Positions 44,399 to 52,998 of a stretch of DNA of 64,000 nt are shown one piece after another. Under the pieces are notes generated by a model, which worked only from the letters and a program-made list of their open reading frames with translations, did not search any database and was not told the origin of the DNA. Within the stretch, counting starts at the first letter, position 1. The number at the start of each line of letters is the position of its first letter. The DNA lies in assembly GCA_965226865.1 (NCBI GenBank), contig CBDDEH010000004.1, positions 1,798,001 to 1,862,000 of the forward strand, in the 5' to 3' direction. The DNA comes from CBDDEH01 sp965226865 (GTDB lineage Bacteria; Chloroflexota; Dehalococcoidia; Lucifugimonadales; JAGWBF01). The translations under genes were made by a program, and so were the position numbers.

Positions 44399-46408
44399 TT
44401 GATTCCCTCGTAACAAGGCCTGTTTGAGATGAGCCCTGGCGTGCGAAGGTGGTCTGGAGCGGAGGAGGCCACGGGATGCCGGCTGCTGGCCTCACCGCCC
44501 TATCTGCTGCGCTCAGGACAAGCGTGATCCCGTTGCGGTACCCCTTCCGTGGCTCAGGGCACCCGGTGGAAGTTGTGGAGCGGCGCCCTCATGCGGCCGC
44601 GACCGCAGGTACCGTCCCGACCGCCCGCTGAGCCGTGTTCTCCATCTCCACCAGGCGTGCATGGACCATCCGCTTGAAGTTGCACGCCAACGCCTTCAGG
44701 TAGACGGCAAGCCGCACCCGACGGCCCCCTCGCACCCGCAAGCGCCCAAGCCCGTGGGCGCGCTTCAGCTCGGAGTTCGTTCCCTCGATACCAGCCCTTA
44801 TGTCATACCGCTTGCGCCACTCCTCGGTGGCCTCGGCCCTCCGGCGCCGCTCGATGTTCACCTTCACCAGGTCCGCCTTGAGGACGTAGGCCCCCGCACG
44901 CCGGTCCAGCTTCACCGGGCAACGGGATCGCAAGGGGCAGGGCTCGCATGTTGTCCCGGCAAAGTGGACCTCTACCCGCTCCGGCGCATCCTTCAGCTCG
45001 TACTCCTCGATGGACGGGTGGCCGGCGGGGCACGCCGTGGCCTGCTCCCCTGTGACGTCGATCTGAAAGTCCGCGGCGGTGAGCGGCGGTGGTCCGTCAC
45101 CCTCTCCTTCGTGCGAGTTCCCCGGCGCCGACCCCGCCACCGGGCTCACCAGTTCCGTTCCCCGGCGCGAGGCTTCGAAGGCATTGCGGCCCGACCCATA
45201 CGCCGTGTCGGCGAAGAGCTCGTCCGGTCGGACCTTCCGCTCCGCGAGCCCGTCAACGACCGGCACGCTCACGTCGGTGTCGCTCCCACTCGAGGGGGTC
45301 ACCTCCACGTGGGTGATGAGCTGGGTGGCGTTCTCCTCGTGGCAGGTCTCCGCCACCTGCACCTCGTACCCCTTCCCCTTGTGGCCGCTGTAGGTCACAT
45401 CCGGGTCGTGGGGCGATTGCAGCGAGTCGGCGGACACCTGCTTCGGGTCCTTCAAGGCCACGGGCACCTTGCATTCCCCAGCATCGTCGTCATCGTCCCT
45501 GGGGCGCCCGTCCTGGTGTTTGCCCACATGGCACTGCTCCCGCAGCAGCCGCTCCAGCAGCCGGTACTCCTCCAGCTGGGCAGCAGTCGTGCCATGGAAC
45601 CGGTCCACCAGCCGGTAGAGGTCCCGGGCACAGACCGAAAGGCGTCGCCGACCCTCCCCCGTGCGGGCGTCCTCGTAGTGGGTCGCCTCGTCTTCTTCCT
45701 TCAAATAGCGCCCTAGGAGGCCCTCCGGAACCCCAGGGCGAAGCTCTGGGTGCTCCCAGCGCAAGGCCCGCAGGAACAACCGCATCGTCTCACAGAACAG
45801 GCCCAGCCGGGTGAGTGTGGCGATGTTGCTCATGATGTGGGTGGAGTCCAGCCGTTGCTTTCCGGTGCGTATGCCCAGCGCCTGGATGATCCGGTCCGTG
45901 GTCTCCTGGAAAGCCAGCCAGCCACCGTCGTGCTGCATCAGGCGAACTCGGAAGTTGTGGAGGGTCTTCTGGGGCAGGTGGGTCTCCTCGATGTCCAGCC
46001 GCAGGGCGTGGTGCCAGAGCAGAGCCTGCCCTGAGCTTGCCGAAGGGTTGAACTCTAGTTGTTCCAGAGCTTCATCGTCGGTGAGGTTGAACATCTCTTT
46101 GAGGAGGTGGACCCCGAGGACGGTCTGCACCGCCCGGTTGGGACGGCCGTTGTCCACGCAGTACATGGGAGCAAAGCGCTCCTCGTCAATCAGGGGGAGC
46201 GCCTCGTTTCGGAAAACCTCGGCCCAACTTCTCTCCAGGCGCTTAGCCTTCTTCGGCGTCACCAGGAACTGGGACTGCCAGAGGCTCTCTTGCGGGTCTC
46301 GTATTCGGAACATCCTCCCCTCCCTCGGCCAGGCGCAGCGCCCACGACCTTTTATTACATTATCCCCACCTTGCCCAGGCTGGCGAGGGGTTTTTACGAA
46401 CAAATCAA
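44399..46408. mobile_element. IS1182-family insertion sequence, copy 2 (2010 bp, intact)
   Basis: The ends are the same TTGATT...AATCAA imperfect inverted repeats as copy 1. The four bases before ATTCCC (TTTG) and after the right end (CTTG) match at three of four positions, an imperfect target duplication. The right end lies 6 bp from the recA stop codon and the left end truncates the ATPase/TPR gene. It is in the same orientation as copy 1, 43.7 kb away. Confidence 0.88.
44589..46313 (-). CDS. IS1182-family transposase, full length
   Basis: The 574-residue protein starts MFRIRDPQESLWQSQFLVTP at ATG 46313 after a GGGGAGG site. N-terminal DUF772-type region (FAPMYCVDNGRPNRAVQTVL), QRLDSTHIMSNIATL with the first catalytic Asp, LFADTAYGSGRNAFEA with the second, a CEPCPLRSRCPVK Cys cluster, and YDIRAGIEGTNSELKRAHGL with the Glu. 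An in-frame PSASSGQA insert lies around residue 105. It is likely able to mobilise copy 1 in trans. Confidence 0.9.
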   Translation of the reverse strand: MFRIRDPQESLWQSQFLVTPKKAKRLERSWAEVFRNEALPLIDEERFAPMYCVDNGRPNRAVQTVLGVHLLKEMFNLTDDEALEQLEFNPSASSGQALLWHHALRLDIEETHLPQKTLHNFRVRLMQHDGGWLAFQETTDRIIQALGIRTGKQRLDSTHIMSNIATLTRLGLFCETMRLFLRALRWEHPELRPGVPEGLLGRYLKEEDEATHYEDARTGEGRRRLSVCARDLYRLVDRFHGTTAAQLEEYRLLERLLREQCHVGKHQDGRPRDDDDDAGECKVPVALKDPKQVSADSLQSPHDPDVTYSGHKGKGYEVQVAETCHEENATQLITHVEVTPSSGSDTDVSVPVVDGLAERKVRPDELFADTAYGSGRNAFEASRRGTELVSPVAGSAPGNSHEGEGDGPPPLTAADFQIDVTGEQATACPAGHPSIEEYELKDAPERVEVHFAGTTCEPCPLRSRCPVKLDRRAGAYVLKADLVKVNIERRRRAEATEEWRKRYDIRAGIEGTNSELKRAHGLGRLRVRGGRRVRLAVYLKALACNFKRMVHARLVEMENTAQRAVGTVPAVAAA

Positions 46409-46414
46409 ACTTGC

Positions 46415-47461
46415 CTAGAGCTCTTGAATGTCGTTGTTGGCGTTCACACCGACGGCAGCAGGTTGCCCCAGGAGAGCTTGGGCTGCCAGACGTATTTTCG
46501 ATTCGATCTCTCGGGCCATCTCAGGATGCTGGGCCAGAAACTCCTTGGCGTTCTCTCGGCCCTGGCCCAAACGGTCCTCACCATAGCTGAAGAAGGCCCC
46601 AGACTTCTTGACGATGTCATGGGTTACGCCCAGGTCCACGATGTCGCCCATTTTGTTGATCCCCTGGTTGAACATGATATCGAATTCGGCGTTGCGGAAA
46701 GGAGGGGCGACCTTATTTTTTACAATCTTGGCTCTAACCCTGTTACCCATCACCTGAGAGCCTACTTTAATGGAATCTATTCGCCGCAGGTCTATGCGTA
46801 CCGAGCTGTAGAATTTCAAAGCCCTTCCACCGGGGGTGACTTCTGGGCTGCCATACATTACTCCGACCTTTTCCCTGAGTTGATTTATGAAGATCACTGA
46901 CGTTCCAGAATGGTGAATGGCGGCGGTTAGTTTCCGGAGGGCCTGAGACATGAGCCTCGCCTGCAGTCCCACATGGGAGTCACCCATGTCGCCCTCCAGT
47001 TCCGACTTGGGTACCAGTGCTGCGACACTATCGATTACGACGGTGTCGACGGCGCCGCTTCGGACCAGGTATTCGGTGATCTCCAGAGCCTGCTCACCGC
47101 TATCGGGTTGGGCGATGAGCAAGTCATCCAAATTTACGCCACAGTTTGATGCGTATGTAGGGTCAAGGGCGTGTTCCACATCCACGTACGCGGCAGTCCC
47201 TCCCATTTTCTGTGTCTCGGCCATCACATGGATGGCGAGGGTAGATTTGCCGGCGGCTTCTGCACCGTATATTTCCGTGACACGGCCCTTGGGAATACCG
47301 CCAACACCTAGGGCGAGGTCCAGGGACAGGGAGCCCGTGGGAATGACCTCAGTTAGCAGCTTGTGGCCCACTTCCCCAAGTCGCATGATGGCGCCCTTGC
47401 CATAATGACGCTCGATCTGAGAGATCGCTATTTCAAGGGACTTGTCTTTTTCCGTGGTCAT
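46415..47461 (-). CDS. recA: Recombinase RecA
   Basis: The 348-residue protein mediates homologous recombination and SOS signalling. It has the Walker A loop IYGAEAAGKSTLAIHVMAE, VDVEHALDPTYASNCGVNLD, the DSVAALVPKSELEGDMGDSH loop, and the ssDNA-binding region FINQLREKVGVMYGSPEVTP GG. The start ATG 47461 (MTTEKDKSLEIAI) follows GGAGGGGG. The P-loop reads AEAAGKS instead of the usual ESSGKT, still a functional pattern. It ends 6 bp before an IS1182-family element, so its own terminator may have been displaced. Confidence 0.95.
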   Translation of the reverse strand: MTTEKDKSLEIAISQIERHYGKGAIMRLGEVGHKLLTEVIPTGSLSLDLALGVGGIPKGRVTEIYGAEAAGKSTLAIHVMAETQKMGGTAAYVDVEHALDPTYASNCGVNLDDLLIAQPDSGEQALEITEYLVRSGAVDTVVIDSVAALVPKSELEGDMGDSHVGLQARLMSQALRKLTAAIHHSGTSVIFINQLREKVGVMYGSPEVTPGGRALKFYSSVRIDLRRIDSIKVGSQVMGNRVRAKIVKNKVAPPFRNAEFDIMFNQGINKMGDIVDLGVTHDIVKKSGAFFSYGEDRLGQGRENAKEFLAQHPEMAREIESKIRLAAQALLGQPAAVGVNANNDIQEL

Positions 47462-47475
47462 TCCCCCTCCTGTCC

Positions 47476-47519
47476 ACATGCCTAACTCAAGGCATGTTAG
47501 CATACCCCTTGGGGGCTAA
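47476..47519 (-). promoter_or_regulatory. Two adjacent hairpins in the recA leader
   Basis: ACATGCCT / AGGCATGT (47476-47483 and 47490-47497, 6-nt loop) is followed by TTAGC / GCTAA (497-501 and 515-519) enclosing CCCC-TT-GGGG. Both sit directly upstream of the recA ribosome site. They could be an operator (dyad for a repressor) or RNA structure. No classical SOS box of the E. coli or B. subtilis type is seen. Confidence 0.4.
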
Positions 47520-47572
47520 CAAGGACGAGCCGTCACACTCAAGAGTAGGGTGGAAATGGAACCGGAACCGGT

Positions 47573-49312
47573 TTAAAACTGTCGGTATCTGTTGACGATG
47601 GGCAGTCGCCAGTCTTTTCCGAATGCCCGTGGGGTGATCTTAACTCCTGGTGGAGCCTGCCTACGCTTGTACTCGTTTTTGTCCACGGTGGTTATGATTT
47701 GCTTCACCACGGACGGGTCGAATCCCACATCCACTATCTCCTGGTAGCTCCGATCATCTTCCACATACAGCTTCATGATCGGGTCCAGTACTTCATACGG
47801 AGGTAGAGTGTCCTGATCTATCTGGCCTGGCCTCAACTCTGCCGTCGGAGGTTTTTCAAGCACCGATTCAGGTATCACGCCTTTAGGGTCGCTGTGCTGG
47901 TTACGCCACCCGGCAAGCTCGTACACCAGGGTTTTGGGAACGTCTCTGAGTACCGCGAGGCCACCTACGGAGTCTCCGTACAGCGTCGAGAACCCCATGG
48001 CTATCTCGCTCTTGTTTCCGGTGGCCAATACCAGCCAGCCGAACTTGTTGGAAATAGCCATCAACGTGTTGCCTCGTATTCTCGCCTGTATATTCTCCTC
48101 GGCTATATTGGGTTCGGTGCCTTTGAAGTGGGGCTCCAGCATGTCGGCGTAAGCCGCGTGAGCGGGTTCGATAGGGATCGTCCACAGTTCGATGCCCAGG
48201 TTTTCCGCCAGTAACTTGGCGTCAACTATGCTGCCCTCACTGGAATATCGGGAAGGCATCGAGACTCCCAGGACGTTGTCTGCGCCAAGTGCGTCGGTGG
48301 CCAAACAGGCGGTTAGCGAGGAGTCGATACCGCCGGACAGCCCTAACAACACTTTGTTGAACCCACTTTTTCGCACATAGTCTCCCGTGCCCAGGACCAA
48401 AGCCTCATAGACCTCTCTTACGGCGCTTAAGGCTTGGTGGCCGTTGGCGTCGGGCAGGGGTGTTTTCTTGGATAGGCTGTACTCGGAAACGTGAACAAGC
48501 TCAGGTGTGCCTATTTCACGTAGTATCGCCGAGTTTTCTTTACGTACTCTGGGGTCCAGCAGGCGAGATCGCATTACCGCTTCGACGTCCAGGTCCGCTA
48601 TGATCAGGTCTTCTTCGAACTGTCTGCCCCTGGCAACCAACGCGCCGGTCTGGTCCGCAATCAGGCTGGCGCCATCGAACACCAGCTCGTCTTGACCGCC
48701 GATGGCATTCACGTATGCCACATACAGCTCGTTATCAGCAGCTCTCGTACCGATCGTGCTTTCCCTATGCGAATGTTTACCAGCGTAATAGGGAGAAGCA
48801 CTTATATTCACGATCAGCTCCGCCCCAGCGTCTCTCTGTACGGCAATAGGACCGACCGCGTACCAGATATCCTCGCAGATGTTGACTCCGACCTTTGTTC
48901 CGTTGATGGTGTAAACCGGACAGACAGACCCTCGCTCGAAGTAGCGGTCCTCATCGAAAACTCCGTAGGTCGGGAGGTACATCTTGCGGTATACACCCAC
49001 CATCTGCCCGTCATGGGCTACGGCGGCGGCGTTGTATATGTCAGAGTCGTCGTCCGCAAACCCCACAACCACCGCGATGCCCTTGGACGCTTCCACGACT
49101 CTTTGCAGTGCAGCCTTGTTGTCGCGGATAAAGGAGAGCTTGAAAAGCAGGTCTTCGGGGGGATATCCGGGAATCGCCATCTCTGGGAAGGCCACCAGAT
49201 CTGCGTTTTGCCCTCGCGCAAGGTCTATGAAGTCGATTATTTTTCCGGCGTTTCCGTCCAGATCGCCAACTGTGATGTTGATCTGGGCCAGGGCCACGCG
49301 AAACGTACGCAT
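47573..49312 (-). CDS. nadE: Glutamine-dependent NAD+ synthetase
   Basis: The 579-residue two-domain enzyme makes NAD from deamido-NAD, ATP and glutamine. Residues 1-270 are a nitrilase-type amidase: FPEMAIPGYPPEDLL (Glu), YRKMYLPTYGVFDEDRYF (Lys) and VNICEDIWY (Cys). Residues 300-579 are the synthetase with the PP-loop LLGLSGGIDSSLTACLATDA and FSTLYGDSVGGLAVLRDVPK. The start MRTFRVALAQINI at 49312 is preferred over the longer reading. Divergent from the HAD gene. Confidence 0.95.
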   Translation of the reverse strand: MRTFRVALAQINITVGDLDGNAGKIIDFIDLARGQNADLVAFPEMAIPGYPPEDLLFKLSFIRDNKAALQRVVEASKGIAVVVGFADDDSDIYNAAAVAHDGQMVGVYRKMYLPTYGVFDEDRYFERGSVCPVYTINGTKVGVNICEDIWYAVGPIAVQRDAGAELIVNISASPYYAGKHSHRESTIGTRAADNELYVAYVNAIGGQDELVFDGASLIADQTGALVARGRQFEEDLIIADLDVEAVMRSRLLDPRVRKENSAILREIGTPELVHVSEYSLSKKTPLPDANGHQALSAVREVYEALVLGTGDYVRKSGFNKVLLGLSGGIDSSLTACLATDALGADNVLGVSMPSRYSSEGSIVDAKLLAENLGIELWTIPIEPAHAAYADMLEPHFKGTEPNIAEENIQARIRGNTLMAISNKFGWLVLATGNKSEIAMGFSTLYGDSVGGLAVLRDVPKTLVYELAGWRNQHSDPKGVIPESVLEKPPTAELRPGQIDQDTLPPYEVLDPIMKLYVEDDRSYQEIVDVGFDPSVVKQIITTVDKNEYKRRQAPPGVKITPRAFGKDWRLPIVNRYRQF

Positions 49313-49455
49313 CTCAGTTCTACCCGTTTGGTTGCAGTATAGCACAGAACCTACCTATGGCATGGACTCAAATGGAGCACCATCGGGAGCTTGACGGCCA
49401 CTCTATCTGACCCGTCCACGAGGCACTTGTGGTATCGTGAAATGGGAGATTCAGA

Positions 49456-50226
49456 ATGGCCGGTGTTCGCGGCATAACCTTCGACCTATGGCAGACCCTG
49501 ATCCTGGATGCCCCGGAGCGAGGCAAATCCCGTATGGACAAGCGCCTCGAAGGGATCAGTGAGTCTTTGAAGGACGCCGGCGCAGTGTTCGCAGAGGAAC
49601 GAGTGAGGCAAGGGTACGTCGAATGCTCCCAAACTTGTCAGGAGATCAAGGCCGAGTCGTTGGACATCAGTTTTATGGAGCAAATCAAGATTTTTATCAA
49701 CTCTGTCGATGAGGGTCTCTTCCACCGCCTTCCCAAGGAGGTGGTGGACCGCATAGCTGCAAGCTACGCCGATGCTTTTTGGCACTCGCCACCGAGTCTT
49801 CATCCGGATGCAACGCGCGTCCTAGGTGGAGTGAAGAGTATGGGATACAGCATCGGACTGATTTCTAATACGGGACTGACCCCTGGATTCACATTCAGAG
49901 CCTTCATGCAGCGTGCCGGAATCCTCGACTTTTTTGATGTGTTGACCTTCTCCGATGAAATCGGGCTTTCCAAGCCTTCCAGGGAGATGTTCCTCATGAT
50001 GGCCAGGTCCATGAACGTACACCCCGAAGAAGTTGTTCATATCGGTGACGACCTGTTGAACGACGTACGCGGGGCTCAGCAGGCTGGGATGAAGGCCGTC
50101 TGGATCGGGACACAGAACCCCCAGAACGATGGCCTGGAAGTGAAGCCCGACGCAACGGTCTCGTCGCTTGGCCAGGTGGAGCCAGTCATTCAGAGTCTGG
50201 CTTCGGATTTCGCAAAGCCCCGGTAG
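49456..50226 (+). CDS. HAD-superfamily hydrolase
   Basis: The 256-residue protein has motif I ITFDLWQTLI (nucleophile Asp; the usual second Asp is Trp), motif II IGLISNTG, the Lys in GLSKPSREMF and motif III VVHIGDDLLNDVRGAQQAGM. A helical cap lies between motifs I and II. It is a phosphatase-like enzyme of the haloacid dehalogenase class I type; the W in motif I is found in dehalogenase-like and some phosphatase members. Substrate unknown. Confidence 0.85.
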   Translation: MAGVRGITFDLWQTLILDAPERGKSRMDKRLEGISESLKDAGAVFAEERVRQGYVECSQTCQEIKAESLDISFMEQIKIFINSVDEGLFHRLPKEVVDRIAASYADAFWHSPPSLHPDATRVLGGVKSMGYSIGLISNTGLTPGFTFRAFMQRAGILDFFDVLTFSDEIGLSKPSREMFLMMARSMNVHPEEVVHIGDDLLNDVRGAQQAGMKAVWIGTQNPQNDGLEVKPDATVSSLGQVEPVIQSLASDFAKPR

Positions 50227-50565
50227 GTTCACATAGAAGACAGCGATTAATAAACTAATGCGCTGCTTCAAATCAGGAATTGCCGAAACTAGTAGGTTGT
50301 TTACGATATTCGTAATGATTGCAGGCGACGGTGGGCTGTTTGTGAAATAATTCTCAAATAGGTTGCCCATTGACAGCGACTTGGCATCATGATATGTTGA
50401 AAAAGTCCCAAGCGATTGAGCTCAGCAGGCTCACGAGTTTACAGGCAAACCGCAGTCCTCATCGGTAACAAGGTAGCTCTTTCGAGAGTGAAAAGGTGCC
50501 GAAGGAGACAGTGGCAGCCAAAGTAGACTCAGTGGAGCAGCAAAGGTGAGGTCGCTTGGGGCGTT
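50227..50565. other. Intergenic stretch without recognised feature
   Basis: The 340 bp between the HAD gene and the end of the protease gene contain no supportable frame. No terminator hairpin with T tract was noticed. Confidence 0.4.
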
Positions 50566-51171
50566 CTAAATCACCTTGTGCGAGTCAGCGGAACCTAGAG
50601 TTTCCCGTAAAAATGCCTTGACTACGTGCACCGGTACGGCCATTCCAACCTCGGGGCCGTTCATCATGGTGTTTATTCCTACCACCTCACCATGGGCGTC
50701 CAACAAAGGCCCTCCGGAATGTCCCGGTCTGAGGGGTAGGCTAACCGAGATCCACTCTCGGTCGCCTGGGGTCAAGTCGCGGCCTCGCGACGAACCTATG
50801 ACGACTCCAGCCGTTGCTGCCCCCTGGACTCCCCAAGGGTTCCCGATTGCCAATGCCCACTCGCCGGGTTGAAGGTTCTTCGACTCGCCGAAGGGAACGA
50901 CCGGCAGTCCGGTGGCGTCCACCGATAGAGCCGCCAGGTCTCTATTCGTATCGCGGGAAAGGAGCTTGCCATTTAGCGTATTCCCATCTGGGAACACGAC
51001 CTGTAGCGGCCCGCGCGCGACCACGTGGGCGTTGGTGACGATCAGCCCACCGGGGTGGCATATGATACCAGAGCCGGTTCCGTGCCTGTTCTGGATCCGT
51101 ACTAACCCCCGACGAGCTCCTTCCGCCACATCCGCCATCTCAGTGTTCAATTTTGCAAGCAGGTCCACCAT
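50566..51171 (-). CDS. Trypsin-like serine protease (S1C) without PDZ or signal peptide
   Basis: The 201-residue protein has the HtrA-type catalytic triad: His in LIVTNAHVVARG, Asp in DTNRDLAALSV and Ser in LRPGHSGGPLLDAHG. There is no N-terminal signal or membrane helix, and no PDZ domain. It would act in the cytosol unless exported by another route. It is the third gene of a minus-strand run: response regulator, PDZ protease, then this one, 10 bp after its neighbour's end. Confidence 0.85.
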   Translation of the reverse strand: MVDLLAKLNTEMADVAEGARRGLVRIQNRHGTGSGIICHPGGLIVTNAHVVARGPLQVVFPDGNTLNGKLLSRDTNRDLAALSVDATGLPVVPFGESKNLQPGEWALAIGNPWGVQGAATAGVVIGSSRGRDLTPGDREWISVSLPLRPGHSGGPLLDAHGEVVGINTMMNGPEVGMAVPVHVVKAFLRETLGSADSHKVI

Positions 51172-51181
51172 GTTACATCAC

Positions 51182-52078
51182 CTAAGCCTTTTCTCCAACG
51201 ACTACCGGTTGCTCTTGAACCTCTCCTCCCCGTACAAGGCGGATCTTTACTTCTCGACCGACCGTGTCATCCGTAAGGAAGGATAGCAGAGAGTCCAGGT
51301 GGGGGACCGGCTGACCGTCCAGTGACAGCAGCGTGTCTCCTAGCAGCAGGCCTCCCTTTTGAGCCGGGCTGCCAGGCTCAACCGACAGCAAGACCAGACC
51401 CGTTTCCTGCCCAAGCTGTTTACCCAGCGCCTCGGGTAGACGGACCGGTTGAGAAGATACTCCCAAGTATCCCCGGCGTATCTTGCCGTGGGACACCAAC
51501 TGTTCAACAACTTTGCCTATGGTCGGCGATGAGATGGTCAGAGACACGCCTCGTAACAGCGCCGATGTGTTGATTCCCAGGATCTGGCTGGACACATCAA
51601 CCAGTGGCCCTCCGGAAAAGCCCGGGTACATAACCACGTCGGTTTGTAGGTAGTGGTCCAGCTTTCCCCCGGTGGGTGCGCGCCAGTTCTGGCTGAGGGC
51701 GCTGACCACGCCGAGAGTAGCTCGGATAGACTGTCCGGGCCTCCCAAGAGCCAGCACTATGTGCCCAACTCGTACATCCCGGAAGTCGGACCGTGAAGGA
51801 ATTTCCAACCCTTTGGCATCAGCCTTCAATACTGCCAGGTCGGTACTTGGGTCCCTGCCTATGAGGGTCGCTCCAACGGTCTCTCCGTTGGGCAGGCCAA
51901 CACTGATCCTGTCATCTCGTTCCACCACGTGGTGGGCGGTGGCTACAATACCATCGGAAGACCATATAATGCCGCTGGCGGGCAGGCGACCCCGCGCGTT
52001 AACCTGTACAACTCCTTTGCCGGCGTCTTCCACAGTGGCTGCCAGCGATTCAGATAGCGTCGAAAGGATTTCTGCCAT
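51182..52078 (-). CDS. HtrA/DegP-like serine protease with PDZ domain, no signal peptide
   Basis: The 298-residue protein shows His in IVATAHHVVERD, Asp in PSTDLAVLKAD and Ser in YPGFSGGPLVDV. A PDZ domain occupies about residues 205-290 (RRGYLGVSSQPVRLPEALG, GSPAQKGGLLLGDTLLSLDG). The family usually carries a signal peptide or membrane anchor; this N-terminus (MAEILSTLSESLAATVEDAG) is an amphipathic helix like that of its neighbour. The two proteases probably cooperate, possibly as hetero-oligomers. Confidence 0.87.
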   Translation of the reverse strand: MAEILSTLSESLAATVEDAGKGVVQVNARGRLPASGIIWSSDGIVATAHHVVERDDRISVGLPNGETVGATLIGRDPSTDLAVLKADAKGLEIPSRSDFRDVRVGHIVLALGRPGQSIRATLGVVSALSQNWRAPTGGKLDHYLQTDVVMYPGFSGGPLVDVSSQILGINTSALLRGVSLTISSPTIGKVVEQLVSHGKIRRGYLGVSSQPVRLPEALGKQLGQETGLVLLSVEPGSPAQKGGLLLGDTLLSLDGQPVPHLDSLLSFLTDDTVGREVKIRLVRGGEVQEQPVVVGEKA

Positions 52079-52186
52079 TTAATGACCTCCTGGATCAATA
52101 CAAATATTATTTCTTTTACTTTACGTGCTGGGATACAAGGGGACATTCACCATTCGATTGGGCTCGGACCTGGAAAAACGGCTAGG

Positions 52187-52822
52187 TTAAATAACGATCA
52201 ACCCCAGGCGGCTGGCTAGCACCACGGCTTCTGTCCTACTCTCGGCCCCTAGCTTGCCCAGGATCGAATTGATGTGGAATTTGACTGTGTGGTCGCTGAT
52301 GCCTAACCGGTCGGCAATTACCTTGTTGGGGAGCCCTTCGGCTATTAGTCTCAATACGTCAAGCTCTCTCGGAGTTAAGTCCTCCTCCGGACGTGCTGGT
52401 AGCGCATCGTGTATTGGAATAAGGTCTTCGGCAATGTCACGGTCCAGAACTACTTCTCCCCAGGCTAGCGCATTTATCGCGGAGGAGATGGCGGAAACAT
52501 CGCTGTCTCGGAGCAGCAGGCCCTTGGCGCCAGCCCTCCACGCGTCCTGAGCCGCAGAAGTTGTGGCTAGCAGGGCCAATACTGGTGGGCCAAGCTCAGA
52601 TAGGGGTAGCGGCTTTTCCAGGGTATTTACCGAGTCCGAACCCAAGTCCCAGACCAGGACTTCAGGATTGAAGGCCTCTACTATCACCGACATATCGTTT
52701 TCCCAGGCAGTCTGGCCAACGACCATGGACTCACCATGCTCCGAGAGCAAGGTCGCAAGTCCCGCCCGGGCTAAGGGGTCGTCGGCGACGACAACGACTC
52801 GCGGTTTGCTAATATCTGACAT
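52187..52822 (-). CDS. NarL/LuxR-type response regulator
   Basis: The 211-residue protein has a receiver-like domain (VVVVADDPLARAGLATLLSE, with the acceptor position in VLVWDLGSDS) and a C-terminal LuxR helix-turn-helix (LTPRELDVLRLIAEGLPNKV IADRLGISDHTVKFHINSIL). The usual switch Thr/Lys region is altered (LLATTSAAQDAWRAGAKGLL), so phosphorylation is possible but uncertain. No sensor kinase gene is adjacent. It precedes the two protease genes by about 110 bp and likely controls them. Confidence 0.85.
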   Translation of the reverse strand: MSDISKPRVVVVADDPLARAGLATLLSEHGESMVVGQTAWENDMSVIVEAFNPEVLVWDLGSDSVNTLEKPLPLSELGPPVLALLATTSAAQDAWRAGAKGLLLRDSDVSAISSAINALAWGEVVLDRDIAEDLIPIHDALPARPEEDLTPRELDVLRLIAEGLPNKVIADRLGISDHTVKFHINSILGKLGAESRTEAVVLASRLGLIVI

Positions 52823-52998
52823 GGTAATACCAAATCCAGCTTACCACTTGAGGATGCGGCTGAGTAGCTCGTAGCTGAGTTGCGTCTACCACGGAACCGT
52901 GGGACCTTCCAATCCCGTATTATCACATAGGGAGACATGACTATGAGCCGGGCACTCGGATTTGAACCCCCCAGTTCCGAAGTACATCTAAACATCGG

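Noticed and set aside
44661..45716. Long 351-codon plus-strand frame opposite the IS1182-family transposase
   Set aside because: It mirrors the GC-rich transposase codons, has no ribosome site or known motif, and its counterpart in copy 1 is shorter only because of the deletion.
677..46408. Composite transposon made of the two IS1182-family copies
   Set aside because: No common target duplication flanks the outer ends; each copy has its own local insertion context, and the interval contains ordinary genes such as rnd and metabolic genes.
52950..52990. Minus-strand tRNA T-arm-like sequence (GGTTCAAATCC) ending GCCCGGCTCA just before the DUF3179 gene
   Set aside because: Only a T-loop and part of an acceptor strand are seen; the T-stem does not pair, and no D-arm or anticodon arm is present. 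At most an eroded tRNA end.
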